From CAZQVN01 sp964596775 (GTDB lineage: Bacteria; Eisenbacteria; RBG-16-71-46; JABDJR01; JAWXBZ01), in contig CAZQVN010000012.1 of the NCBI GenBank assembly GCA_964596775.1, forward strand, positions 1 to 64,000: DNA of 64,000 bases. The letters run 5' to 3'. Below the pieces are notes generated by a model. That model was not told the DNA's origin. It was given only the letters and a program-made list of their open reading frames with translations, and did no database searches. Both the position numbers and the translations under genes were made by a program. Below, piece after piece: positions 26,601-34,966 of the stretch (positions within the stretch are counted from its first letter, which is position 1; each line of letters opens with the position of its first letter).

Positions 26601-27894
26601 CCGAGGGCAGCCAGTACATCGTCTCCCAGTTCGGCTGCTCGAAGTACTGGACGAAGTTCGGATTGGGGCTGGGATAGATGTAGACGTTGTTCTGCTCGTA
26701 GTGCGTCGTCGCAGCGAAGCTCTGGGGCACCACGTATCCGCTTCCCTCGGCCCACCCCGCCTGCGTGTTCATGCGCGCTCCGCCGCCTTCGTCCCAGGTC
26801 AGCCAGTACACGTGAAAGTTCGTGAAGCGGTTGTCCTCGATCGACGGCTGGAAGCGGTCCCGGTAGTTCCGGGCGTGGAAGACGATCCCGTCGTCCTGGT
26901 CGAAGACGCCCGCCGTTCCCCCGTACTCCTGGACACGCACCGGGACCTCGGTGGTCAACGGGCTGGACGGGTCGTCCGGATTGCGGGATTTTTCAAAGAG
27001 CCGTATCCGGTCGACCGGTATCCCGGCCGGCCACCCCTGGGCCGTGAGATCGGCGAAACTCAGCCGGTACAGTCCGCTTCGCGAAACGTGAATCCGGAAT
27101 TCCGGATTGACTCCGGCCGTGCGCGCCGGCGGTGACGCCGCCGCGCCGTGCCGCAGCGAACCGTCGAGCAGGACCGGCCGCACGCGAAACTGCCGGGCTG
27201 ACTCGTAGTTGATCAGCGAGGATTCGTAGAGACTCTCCCAAGCCTCCTCCCGCCCGACCGGAGCGAGCGTCCCGCCCGGCTTCGCCGCCCGCGGCCGGAA
27301 GTCGATCCGGATGCGCGCCCGTTTCAGGAAAGAGATGTCGCCGGTCCGGGGATCCCACTGCATCGGCGTCACGACGACCTGTCCGACGCGGTGGTGGCGG
27401 AGGTGGCCCATCTCCCGGAATTCCACGGACCGGACCGGCCACAACCCGCCGGCGTCGTAGAATTCCGCGTCGATGGCCGCGTTGTCCTTCCGGGTGACGC
27501 CCGGCGCCTCCGGATCGACGGGGCCGTCGGAAGCCGGAACGGGCCTGAGCCCGGGAAGGGACCGCGTTTCCAGCGGCTCGACGCTGATCTCCACGTCCGC
27601 GTGTTCCGGAATGCCCAGTCCGACGCTCCGCACCGGAAGGGCCGGCCGACCGAGCACGGCCAGCGGATTGTGATCGGCCAGGGAGAGAACGTCGAACGTG
27701 CCGAGCGGCGAAACGTCCCGGGCAAGAGCCGGCTCGGGGGCCTCGTACTCGAGGGTCACACCCCGGCTGTCGGCGGTGATCATCCGGAACGGTCCGCTGG
27801 CGGGGGTCGCGTGGGCGGAAGAAACGAGGAGGATAAGGCCGAAAAGGACCAGCAGGCCGCGTGGAGCCGGCGGGGTGCATCGCAATTCGATCAT
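23659..27894 (-). CDS. Gingipain-type C25 cysteine protease with FlgD/T9SS-like C-terminal domain (copy 1)
   Basis: A secreted protein of 1411 residues and a clear paralogue of the next gene across its whole length. The signal peptide is residues 1-29 (LLVLFGLILLVSSAHA core). The C25 domain keeps both catalytic motifs: YSGHG near residue 949 and GVACHLNEFE near 990. The C-terminus has YPNPWDG, then DELANGVYLYKL and ends RIVVHK; the copy-2 protein ends RIVVHR. Such a tail is usually recognised by a type IX-like secretion machine or anchors the protein to the surface, but no secretion gene is in this window. The ATG at 27894 has GAGGGA upstream. Both genes are likely cotranscribed; roles could include nutrient proteolysis or processing of other exported proteins. 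Confidence 0.92.
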   Translation of the reverse strand: MIELRCTPPAPRGLLVLFGLILLVSSAHATPASGPFRMITADSRGVTLEYEAPEPALARDVSPLGTFDVLSLADHNPLAVLGRPALPVRSVGLGIPEHADVEISVEPLETRSLPGLRPVPASDGPVDPEAPGVTRKDNAAIDAEFYDAGGLWPVRSVEFREMGHLRHHRVGQVVVTPMQWDPRTGDISFLKRARIRIDFRPRAAKPGGTLAPVGREEAWESLYESSLINYESARQFRVRPVLLDGSLRHGAAASPPARTAGVNPEFRIHVSRSGLYRLSFADLTAQGWPAGIPVDRIRLFEKSRNPDDPSSPLTTEVPVRVQEYGGTAGVFDQDDGIVFHARNYRDRFQPSIEDNRFTNFHVYWLTWDEGGGARMNTQAGWAEGSGYVVPQSFAATTHYEQNNVYIYPSPNPNFVQYFEQPNWETMYWLPSVPRDSLEFSAVHRDASRPFRLRARWQGFFLRSHQISIWQTRGTAVDDTLLVFRHQFGQPEVYTFDSGDLPGTRLADGRNLFKFSGNRLDDLGRDSEGSGAYFDWFEVDYHRRYVAVGDFLEFNTGGVTGNVEMAVRGLTQPDLVLVDVTDPAAPRWVDLAGAVVTQLSGPPFREYELRFRAQTTGERKYILYTDAALPSHRAAYTPENMRLPGRLPRELGTTNLIRDSSRNVSEDTGADVIVLTHPGFEANLAPWVALREAQGHRLKVVSPQEVYNQYSGGDKSPPAIREWLRTIYRTWAKPPDYLVLAGDASEDYKRDLGSSDPDWVPTMMLLGPVVGDGNRYELIGQDHYFIASLGVNDSPLDLLPDMHIGRMPIGSAAEADILVSKLVNYDNYSPGDAWRNRGLITSDDKYNLPISGNTYTYSRNDCDFEAGADSVLSMFAKRGCFSDFEVEDLRLGDCLNDSLVAQSLGRRVIPRGECPILPFHNANLGATVSYVDVNCAPIWVDRTSRGHLFQMYSGHGNRFVMATESWVDYFNGRGTADRLTNFGKPFIYFGVACHLNEFESAEEFVSKHALAEAMLFLPNAGAIASMASTGFEWLVTNFWVEVYMMNGVFVDNPVDPDTGRPRRVLGDGIHHALLRMATERGGGIFLNTFRSYCLLGDPTMRIDMAPPRFDVTVNGAPVTSGAEIAAPAGSSRARIEARIADDVDYREEGFVLTDGDSVVAPEDYTVTPFEGSGEGACRGLTLVYEPELRPQTYLIDLKLSDWLGRQRSFQLSVRFDIQFRIDGRPLGDLEFVPRSAGIEVDFRSPVELDAADIDVIVNGEDGYFSLEPQSGNRVWTGRLVRELPAGRVDISARIRGVEARAISVSAGDDLNFSDIYFYPNPWDGISPARFTYQLRYREGDRPDRVSVTIFTVSGRRVVTLDAPTDGGRTWLDWDGRDARGDELANGVYLYKLTIDLADGKKLSRTDRIVVHK

Positions 27895-28029
27895 GAACAG
27901 AGGTCCCTCGCTTCAGTGTGGGTTGAAGAGTCGGGGGGAACGGCGATGTGCATCGGGACAGCCGTGTTGTGAACCCGGGGGATACTGTCGGGTTCCCCCG
28001 CCCCAAACCCCGTCGAAGCAATCGATTGT

Positions 28030-28058
28030 TTGACGGCCACGCGAAGCGATGTTAACCT
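28030..28058 (+). promoter_or_regulatory. Candidate promoter for the UbiA gene
   Basis: TTGACG (28030-28035), 17-base spacer, TAACCT (28053-28058). The -10 box is weak. It sits right after the perfect palindrome CAATCGATTG (28019-28028). Transcription from it would begin near 28065, which argues for the downstream TTG start at 28110. Confidence 0.45.
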
Positions 28059-28093
28059 TACTCCTTGTCGCGGCGCAAGTTAGATTCCCGGCT

Positions 28094-28098
28094 GGAGG
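28094..28098 (+). promoter_or_regulatory. Shine-Dalgarno site for the UbiA gene
   Basis: GGAGG 11 bases before TTG at 28110; the earlier TTG at 28065 has no such site. Confidence 0.5.
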
Positions 28099-28109
28099 AA
28101 CGACCCTCT

Positions 28110-29018
28110 TTGGTTTTCGACTCGAAACGCGTCTCTCTCTACTGGGAATTCGCCCGCCCGTTCACGCTCGTCGCCCCCGCCCTGGGGATCCTTTCCGGCG
28201 GCATCACGGCCTACGGCGCCCATCCCCATGAGTCCTTCGCCTGGATTCATGTCCTCAACATCGGCATGGGAACGCTCATGGCCGCGGTTCTGAACGCGGC
28301 CAGCAACGGGCTGAACCAGATCTACGACCTCACGAACGACACCGTGAACAAGCCGGGCCGCGCCATCCCGTCCGGCCGGATGGGGGTCCGCGAGGCGTTC
28401 TGGTATTCGGGAATCCTGTTCGCTGTGGCCCTCGGACTGGCGGCGGCGGTCAACCTGCAGTGCTTTCTCCTGGCGCTGGCCGCCACGGTGTTCACGATTG
28501 CCTACTCCGCTCCACCTCTCCGCACGAAGAAGCGGGGCGTCTGGGCCAACATCACCATTGCGATTCCGCGGGGGTTGCTGCTCAAGGTGGCCGGCTGGTC
28601 CACCGTCAAGTCGGTCTGGGGCGCGGAACCGTGGTACATCGGGGCGATCTTCGGCCTGTTTCTCCTCGGAGCGTCCACCACCAAGGATTACTCCGACATC
28701 AAGGGAGACATGGCCGACGGCTGCCGCACCCTGCCCATCGTGTACGGAATCCGGAAGAGCGCGTGGATGATCGCGCCCTCCTTCGTCATTCCCTTTCTCC
28801 TGCTGCCGCTGGGCGCCCTCACCGGGGTGATGACCGGAAACCGCGTGTTTCTCGTCATCATGGGACTCGCGCTCGCGGCCTGGGGCAGCTACGTCTGCTG
28901 GCTGATCCTCCGGCGCCCTGAAGATCTTGCCGCGACGGAAAACCACGTTTCCTGGACCCACATGTACTGGATGATGATCACGACGCAGCTCGGGTTCATG
29001 GCGGCCTACCTGCTGTGA
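28110..29018 (+). CDS. UbiA-family prenyltransferase
   Basis: An integral membrane aromatic or lipid prenyltransferase of about 302 residues with eight to nine predicted helices. Both Asp-rich motifs that bind the magnesium-diphosphate of the prenyl donor are present: NQIYDLTNDTVNKPGR and DYSDIKGDMADG. The acceptor could be a quinone precursor, a glycerol phosphate or another lipid; the sequence does not decide. The frame is open from TTG at 28065, but TTG at 28110 has GGAGG upstream and agrees with the promoter position, so I chose it without certainty. Its stop overlaps the start of the next gene (GTGA), so the two are coupled. It diverges from the C25 proteases. Confidence 0.88.
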   Translation: MVFDSKRVSLYWEFARPFTLVAPALGILSGGITAYGAHPHESFAWIHVLNIGMGTLMAAVLNAASNGLNQIYDLTNDTVNKPGRAIPSGRMGVREAFWYSGILFAVALGLAAAVNLQCFLLALAATVFTIAYSAPPLRTKKRGVWANITIAIPRGLLLKVAGWSTVKSVWGAEPWYIGAIFGLFLLGASTTKDYSDIKGDMADGCRTLPIVYGIRKSAWMIAPSFVIPFLLLPLGALTGVMTGNRVFLVIMGLALAAWGSYVCWLILRRPEDLAATENHVSWTHMYWMMITTQLGFMAAYLL

Positions 29019-29773
29019 TCGGCACCCGGCTGCTCGAGAAGGATGCAACGGCCGGACTCTTCCTGGCCCTGGCTTCGGTCCTGTCGGCAGGAGCCGGCAT
29101 CGCGTCCGGGCAGCCGGCGGTCCTCCTGCTCTTGTCCTTCCCTCCCGCGTGGCTCGTGTTCCTGGACCGCGTGCGCGCGGAGCGGCGCGGATCAGCCCTC
29201 GGGCTGATGGTGTTCTGGGCCGCGGCATGGAGCGTGTCGGCGATCGTCTTCATCCAGCTGTTTCCGGAAGGCGCGGCCGCCGCGATACTCAACGGGACGG
29301 CCTACCGGGCCGAGATGTTCCACTGGCTGGAAACCGGCCGCGGAAGCGAGGGGGACTGGCGCCTGTTCCTGCCGCAGCACGCCCTGCACTACGGAGCGTT
29401 CCTCCTCGTCTCGGCGCTGACCGCGGGCGCCGGCGGCCTGCTGCTCGGCGTGATCCTGCTCGGCTACATGAACTACTACGTGGCCGCCCTGTTCCTGGCG
29501 GATCCGGGGGGGCACCACACCCTTCCGCTGGCGCTCATGGGGTGGCATGTCTGGGCCGTGGTTCGGGTGATCGGATTCATCGCCGGGGCGGTGGCCATGG
29601 CGGATCTCACGCTGGCGCTCGTCGACCGGTTGAAGGACCGGCCCGGCCGATGGCCGGGCCGGAGCTCCCATTTCCTGTCTCTTTCCCTCGCCCTCGTCAT
29701 CCTCGACGCCCTGCTGAAGGCGCTGCTCGCCCCGTACTGGCGGGAGCGGCTGTCGGGACTGGTCGGGTTCTAG
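29015..29773 (+). CDS. Membrane protein coupled to the UbiA gene, function unknown
   Basis: 252 residues with about six to seven hydrophobic helices and few charged loops. I recognise no family. GTG at 29015 overlaps the UbiA stop codon, so it is translated with it and may act in the same membrane pathway, for example as a partner or as a downstream lipid-modifying enzyme; that is inference only. A WHVWAVVRVIGFIAG segment in the middle and several conserved-looking His could line an active site in the membrane, but no known motif is visible. Confidence 0.75.
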   Translation: MIGTRLLEKDATAGLFLALASVLSAGAGIASGQPAVLLLLSFPPAWLVFLDRVRAERRGSALGLMVFWAAAWSVSAIVFIQLFPEGAAAAILNGTAYRAEMFHWLETGRGSEGDWRLFLPQHALHYGAFLLVSALTAGAGGLLLGVILLGYMNYYVAALFLADPGGHHTLPLALMGWHVWAVVRVIGFIAGAVAMADLTLALVDRLKDRPGRWPGRSSHFLSLSLALVILDALLKALLAPYWRERLSGLVGF

Positions 29774-29777
29774 GACG

Positions 29778-31532
29778 TCAGGCGTCGGTTTTCGTGTCGG
29801 CGCCGACCAGCATGGCGGGCGTGACCGCGTCGACCAGCTTCTGGTTGATCTTGACCGGGTGCTTTGCCCGGACCTCGTCGAGGTAGGTCTTGAGCGCGGC
29901 CTCGGCGGTGGCGGCGCGGGCCGCTTCGATCACGTGTTCCCGCGCCTCGTCGAACGTCATCAGGCGCTCCGGCTTGATCTCGTGCGCCTGGGCCACGACC
30001 CAGCGCTCCTCGCGCGGCGTCCCGTCGGGGTAGGTTCCGGCCGGAACCAGGAACGGTCCGACCACCGTGCCGGGATCGCTGGAATAGATGGCCTGCTCGA
30101 CCGGGTCGTCGTCGATCCGCGGGATTTCGAACGTGCGGGCCACCGAGGCGAGATTCGGGTCCTGGCGCTTCGCCATGGCCTCGACTTCGGCAAACGGGCG
30201 CCCCCCCTTCCACATTTCGGCGACCTTCCGGGCCAGTTCCTCGTTCTTCGTTTCGATGCGCGCCTGCTGCGAGCGCTCGACGATCTTGTAACCGGAGCGG
30301 TTCTTCTCGAAGTAGTCGCGGTAGTCCTTTTCCCCCAGCGTGATGCTTCCGGTGATGTGCGTGTAGTAAAGCGTGTTGACGCGGACCTCGTTTTCCTTCT
30401 TCTTCACCAGCGTCACGTACTCGGGATCCTTGTCCAGACCGAGCTTCATGGCCCTTTCCCGCATCAGCTTCGTCCGCAGCATCTGGCGGATGATGTCCTC
30501 CACCTCCGGCACGCCGTTGCCCTTCGGCCAGATGCCCGGGGCCATCCAGTTCAGCATCTCGAGAAAATCCTTGATCGTCATGTCCGGCCGGTCCGCGAAC
30601 TTGACGACGGGGATGGCCATCTGCTCCGCGGTGAACGTGGGCAGGACCCGGGGCTCGTTGAGGATCGCGTAGGGATCGTCGGACTTGGGATTTGCGCTCT
30701 CGAAGTAGAACTTTTCGTTGATGAGCAGGATGCCCGGCGTCTGGTTTTCCGGGGCGGCTTCCGCGAGCAGTTCGTTCTGGAACTCCTCCTGGCGGTCGAG
30801 CGACCTCTGCTGCAGCAGAGTGAGCTCCACCTTTTCCTTGACCTCCTCGAACGAGGGCTTTTCCACGCTGCGCACGGAATCCACCACGAGGAAGTGCGTT
30901 CCGAACCGCGTCTTGACCGGTCCGGTCACCGTGCCGATTTCGGCCTTGAACAGCGCGCGGTCGAACGGTTCCACCATCTGTCCGGCGGTGATCCAGCCCA
31001 GACTCCCCCCCTGCTCCGCCGACCTCCAGTCCGTGGACTTGCTGATGAGGTCCTCGAACGGCACGCCCTTCGCCAGGGCCTCCTCGACCTCGTGCAGAAC
31101 GGCTTCGTGCTCCACGAGGATATGACGGGCCTTGATCTCGCGGTCGCTGCGGTTCCAGACCTCGCGGATGTCGCTTTCCGGCACCTGGGACTTGTCCTGG
31201 ACTTCGACCTTCGTGAGGAGGGTCAGCAGCTGGCTTTCCGCGAAGCGGTGCAGACGGCGGCGCTGGCCGGCGTCCAGTTCCGGCTGGAATTCATAGGCGG
31301 CGATCTCGAGAAGATGCTTGTTGACCAGGTCGTTGATCAGGCGCTCCCGCCCGGCGGGATCGGCCGGATCGGGCCGCTCCGTCCCCGACAGCTTGGCGTA
31401 GGCGGCGATGAAGTCGCTCTGGGTGACCTTTCTGTCTCCCACCGTGGCCAGAACGGGATCATTCGACTTCCTGGCGCAGGAGACGAGCAGCGGCAGGACA
31501 AGCAGGGACAGCAGAACGGACCTCTTAGTCAT
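29778..31532 (-). CDS. Parvulin-type peptidyl-prolyl isomerase lipoprotein (SurA/PrsA-like)
   Basis: A 584-residue periplasmic folding factor. The N-terminus is a lipoprotein signal (LLSLLVLPLLVSC, Cys near residue 19). A SurA-like N-domain is followed by a parvulin domain at about 130-225 (ARHILVEH, GGSLGWITAGQMVEPFD, RFGTHFLVVD). A second, degenerate parvulin-like region at about 400-530 lacks the key signature. The ATG at 31532 has GGAG upstream and was preferred to the open frame to 31568. The promoter at 31584-31612 is near-consensus. It probably helps outer-membrane or secreted proteins to fold, which fits the many exported proteins nearby. Confidence 0.9.
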   Translation of the reverse strand: MTKRSVLLSLLVLPLLVSCARKSNDPVLATVGDRKVTQSDFIAAYAKLSGTERPDPADPAGRERLINDLVNKHLLEIAAYEFQPELDAGQRRRLHRFAESQLLTLLTKVEVQDKSQVPESDIREVWNRSDREIKARHILVEHEAVLHEVEEALAKGVPFEDLISKSTDWRSAEQGGSLGWITAGQMVEPFDRALFKAEIGTVTGPVKTRFGTHFLVVDSVRSVEKPSFEEVKEKVELTLLQQRSLDRQEEFQNELLAEAAPENQTPGILLINEKFYFESANPKSDDPYAILNEPRVLPTFTAEQMAIPVVKFADRPDMTIKDFLEMLNWMAPGIWPKGNGVPEVEDIIRQMLRTKLMRERAMKLGLDKDPEYVTLVKKKENEVRVNTLYYTHITGSITLGEKDYRDYFEKNRSGYKIVERSQQARIETKNEELARKVAEMWKGGRPFAEVEAMAKRQDPNLASVARTFEIPRIDDDPVEQAIYSSDPGTVVGPFLVPAGTYPDGTPREERWVVAQAHEIKPERLMTFDEAREHVIEAARAATAEAALKTYLDEVRAKHPVKINQKLVDAVTPAMLVGADTKTDA

Positions 31533-31583
31533 CGAAACTCCTTTGGCCTTCGGCACAGAATGGATCAAGAAATCAGACGTAAA

Positions 31584-31612
31584 ATTGTAGTCGACCGGGG
31601 AGCCGAGAACAA
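31584..31612 (-). promoter_or_regulatory. Sigma70-type promoter for the parvulin gene
   Basis: On the - strand: TTGTTC (31612-31607), 17-base spacer, TACAAT (31589-31584). Both boxes match the consensus well, and the start codon is 52 bases downstream. Confidence 0.7.
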
Positions 31613-31631
31613 GGATTAGTGCAGGAATGGC

Positions 31632-31660
31632 TTGTCCGGCACCCGGCGGAATGCTAGACT
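31632..31660 (+). promoter_or_regulatory. Sigma70-type promoter for the spermidine synthase-TPR gene
   Basis: TTGTCC (31632-31637), 17-base spacer, TAGACT (31655-31660). It diverges from the parvulin promoter, with only 20 bases between the two -35 boxes. Confidence 0.6.
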
Positions 31661-31702
31661 TTTTGGCGACTTACCGCCCCGTACCCTGGAGTTCATGATC
31701 TC

Positions 31703-34700
31703 TTGACGAAACAGCCTTCCCCCCGCGAACGGTCGGCCCCGTCCCCATCCCGCGCCGACTTTCTGGTTCTCTGCCTCTTCTTTCTTTCCGGCGCCAGCGC
31801 CCTTGTCTACGAAGTTGTCTGGAGCCGCCTCCTCACGTTTGTCTTCGGGGGCACGGCGTTCGCCATCGCCACCGTCCTGGCCGCCTATATGGCCGGACTG
31901 GCCATCGGTTCCTGGACATTCGGGCGCCGGATCGACAAGGGGGGGCACCCGATCATCGTGTATGCCCTCCTCGAAGGAGGGATCGCGTTGTGGGCGCTGG
32001 TCTTACCGGCCATTCTCACCGCCCTCAACGGTTTCTACGGCGTCCTCTACCAGAGCCTGAACCCGGGCCCCAGTGTGCTGGCACTGATCCGGTTTCTCAT
32101 CTGCTTCCTCGTCCTTCTCGTGCCCACGATCCTCATGGGCGGCACCCTGCCCGTCCTCTCCCGCCTTCTCGTCGGAGGGCGGAAAAGCCTGGGACTCAAG
32201 ACCGGCATTCTCTACGGAACGAACACGATCGGCGCCGTGGCCGGAACCGCGGCGGCCGGCTTCTTCCTGATCCCGAACCTCGGAATGCAGCTTTCGACCT
32301 GGGTGGCCATCGCCTTCAACGTGGCGGTCACGATTCTGGCCTTCGGGCTCAGACCGCTTCTCCCCTACGAGGAGCCCTCATCGAAGCCGGTGGCGGCCCC
32401 GGAGCCCGAGCCGGTTCCGGCCGATCATCGTCTCAAGAAAATCGTCCTGTTCGTCTACGCCTCGAGCGGCTTCGCCGCGCTGACCTACGAAGTGGCCTGG
32501 ACCAAGGTCCTGTCCGGGGCGCTGGGAACGACCACCTACGCATTCTCGGCGATGCTCACCACGTTCCTGCTCGGGCTCGCGCTGGGCGCGTTCATCATGG
32601 CCCGGCTGGCCGACCGCCACAATCCGGTTCTCCTGCTCGCCTGGTCCCAGCTCGGCGTGGCCGTTCTGGGTCTTCTCGCCCTGCCGGTCTTCGGCAACCT
32701 CCCCTACCTGTTCATCGAGGCGTACCGGCAGCTCGGACCGTCGTGGCAGGCCCAGACGCTCGCCAAGTTCGCGCTCTGCGCGGTCACGATGCTCCCGCCC
32801 ACGCTCCTGATGGGAGGCGCGTTTCCGCTGGTCGCCCGCATTTACGCAGACGCCATGGGAAAACTCGGCCGGCAGGTGGGGACGCTCTACTCTTCCAACA
32901 CGCTCGGCGCCATTCTCGGGTCGTTCTCGGCCGGGTTCATCCTCATCCCCCTCGTGGGCCGGCAGGGAACGATCCTTACGGCCGCGGCGGTCAACATCGT
33001 CTCCGCGAGCCTGCTCTACTGGACGATCGGCCGAACTCTGAGCGGCCGGGCCAGGATCGTGGCCGCGCTGACCGCCCTGGCGATCCTTCCCGCCCTCTAT
33101 TTCGGATCCCGTCCCTGGGATCCCTACGTCATGTCGAGCGGCGCCTACGTGTACGCGGAAACGTATGCCAGGGAACCAGACCTCAGGAAGTCGTTTCACG
33201 ACTCGCGGCTTCTTTACTATGAAGAGGACACCGAGGCCATCATCGCGGTGTACCGGGCCCAGCACGTCCTGTCGCTCCGGACGAACGGGAAGGTGGAAGC
33301 CTCCTCGTCGGGAGACATGCTGACGCAGAAGCTGATTTCCCACCTGCCGCTCCTTCATCATCCGAACCCCGCCGACGTCCTGATGATCGGGCTGGCCAGC
33401 GGAATATCCCTGGGGTCGGCGCTGGCCTATCCCCAGGTGCAGCAGGCGGATTGCGTGGAAATGCTCGAAGGAATGACGAACGTCACCGACTTCTTCCGGA
33501 AGTACAACCACGACTGCATGAACGACCCGCGCACCCGGCTGATCATCAACGACGGGCGCAATCACCTGGCGCTGTCGGACAGGACGTACGACATCATCAT
33601 ATCCCAGCCCTCGAACCCGTGGATCGCCGGCATCGGATCGCTGTTCACAAGGGAGTTCTTTGCCATCGGCGCGCGACGGCTGAAGCCGGACGGGATTTTC
33701 TGCCAGTGGGTCCAGATGTACCAGATGTCGCGCGAGGACTTCGGATCCGTGGTCAAGACGTTCCACGAAGCATGGCCGCACATGAGCATCTGGATGGGCT
33801 CCCCGGGCGACATCGTGCTTCTCGGCAGCCGTGTGCCGCTGGAACTCGACTACCGGAAGCTCTCTTCGGATCTCTCCATCGAATCCGTCACCGCCGACCT
33901 TCAGCAGGTCGGTGTGCGGGACGTGTTCGGATTTCTCCAGTCGTACATCGGCGGCGACGATGCCGCCGCGGCGCTGACCCGCGGGGCCGGACGCACGATC
34001 ACCGACGATAACCTGCTCCTCGAGTTTTCCATGCCCCGCTACCTCTACTCCTCGGACGTGGACATGATGATTCTCCCGGTGCTGGCGCCGCTGCGCCAGC
34101 CGTACACGAACGTGGTCGAGGTGCGTGGTCTCGAACCGGACAGCGCCCGCGCCGTTACGGACACCATGGAGCGTTATTACAGGGGGCGCAACAAGGCCAT
34201 CGACGGAATCTACCTGGCCATCGGCAAGGAGCACGGTTCGGCGGTGACCATCCTCGAGGAGGCCCTGCAGCTCGCCCCCACCGACCCTCTGATCGGCCAT
34301 TACATCTCCTCGAGCCGGAACGAGGTGGGCATCACGCTGCTTCAGGGCGGACAGGAAACCCAGGCCCTGAAGGAGTTCCGCCGATCCGCCGAGGTCGGGT
34401 CGGCGTCCGAGCGCGCGCTGGCCTACAACAACATCGGTCTCCACCATTACTCGGCGGGGATCGCGGACTCCGCGGCCTGGTACTGGAAAATGGCGGCGGA
34501 TCTCGAACCGGAGAGCCCGATCATCCGCTACAACCTCGGGCTCGTCTACGACGGACTCGGCCGGCGCGATCTCGCGGCCGCCGAGTACCGGGATGTCCTC
34601 AAGATCGAACCGGACAACGAAGTCGTCCTGAACAACCTGGCCTGGATTCTCGCCCAGAACCAGGCCGGCGCCGGAGAAGCCGTGGAACTGGCCCGGCGCG

Positions 34701-34966
34701 CGGTGGAGCTGAACCCGTCCTCCGGCAACCTCGATACGTTCGGCTTTGCGCTCGGCGAGGTGGGCAAGCTGTCCGAAGCGGAAGCCGTGCTGCGCAGGGC
34801 CCTGGCCGAAGGCGACGGGAACGCGGAAACCGCGTTTCATCTCGGCCAGGTGCTGGCCCGCGCCGGCAAGCAGGACGAAGCCAGGGTGCTGTTCCGGAAA
34901 GCAGCCGACAGCGATCCTTCCGGCGATCTCGGAGCGCGCGCCCGCGCCGCGCTGGCGGGGCTCTGA
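31703..34966 (+). CDS. MFS-like membrane domain fused to spermidine synthase-like and TPR domains
   Basis: A 1087-residue membrane protein. Residues about 15-480 have twelve or more helices in two similar halves (SGASALVYEVVWSRLL and SSGFAALTYEVAWTKVL open each half). Residues about 505-800 are a spermidine/spermine synthase-like Rossmann domain with LMIGLASGISLG near 560 and IISQPSNPW near 632. Residues about 880-1087 are TPR repeats. In true spermidine synthase an Asp after the Gly-rich strand binds the aminopropyl donor; whether activity is kept is unclear. The start is TTG at 31703, with TGGAG upstream. The next gene begins directly after its stop. It may act in surface or lipid modification, inferred only from neighbours. 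Confidence 0.85.
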   Translation: MTKQPSPRERSAPSPSRADFLVLCLFFLSGASALVYEVVWSRLLTFVFGGTAFAIATVLAAYMAGLAIGSWTFGRRIDKGGHPIIVYALLEGGIALWALVLPAILTALNGFYGVLYQSLNPGPSVLALIRFLICFLVLLVPTILMGGTLPVLSRLLVGGRKSLGLKTGILYGTNTIGAVAGTAAAGFFLIPNLGMQLSTWVAIAFNVAVTILAFGLRPLLPYEEPSSKPVAAPEPEPVPADHRLKKIVLFVYASSGFAALTYEVAWTKVLSGALGTTTYAFSAMLTTFLLGLALGAFIMARLADRHNPVLLLAWSQLGVAVLGLLALPVFGNLPYLFIEAYRQLGPSWQAQTLAKFALCAVTMLPPTLLMGGAFPLVARIYADAMGKLGRQVGTLYSSNTLGAILGSFSAGFILIPLVGRQGTILTAAAVNIVSASLLYWTIGRTLSGRARIVAALTALAILPALYFGSRPWDPYVMSSGAYVYAETYAREPDLRKSFHDSRLLYYEEDTEAIIAVYRAQHVLSLRTNGKVEASSSGDMLTQKLISHLPLLHHPNPADVLMIGLASGISLGSALAYPQVQQADCVEMLEGMTNVTDFFRKYNHDCMNDPRTRLIINDGRNHLALSDRTYDIIISQPSNPWIAGIGSLFTREFFAIGARRLKPDGIFCQWVQMYQMSREDFGSVVKTFHEAWPHMSIWMGSPGDIVLLGSRVPLELDYRKLSSDLSIESVTADLQQVGVRDVFGFLQSYIGGDDAAAALTRGAGRTITDDNLLLEFSMPRYLYSSDVDMMILPVLAPLRQPYTNVVEVRGLEPDSARAVTDTMERYYRGRNKAIDGIYLAIGKEHGSAVTILEEALQLAPTDPLIGHYISSSRNEVGITLLQGGQETQALKEFRRSAEVGSASERALAYNNIGLHHYSAGIADSAAWYWKMAADLEPESPIIRYNLGLVYDGLGRRDLAAAEYRDVLKIEPDNEVVLNNLAWILAQNQAGAGEAVELARRAVELNPSSGNLDTFGFALGEVGKLSEAEAVLRRALAEGDGNAETAFHLGQVLARAGKQDEARVLFRKAADSDPSGDLGARARAALAGL

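Noticed and set aside
19155..27135. Open frames of 1512 and 1262 codons on the + strand opposite the C25 proteases
   Set aside because: Arg/Gly/Val-rich sequence without any domain, while the opposite strand encodes two full proteases with catalytic motifs.
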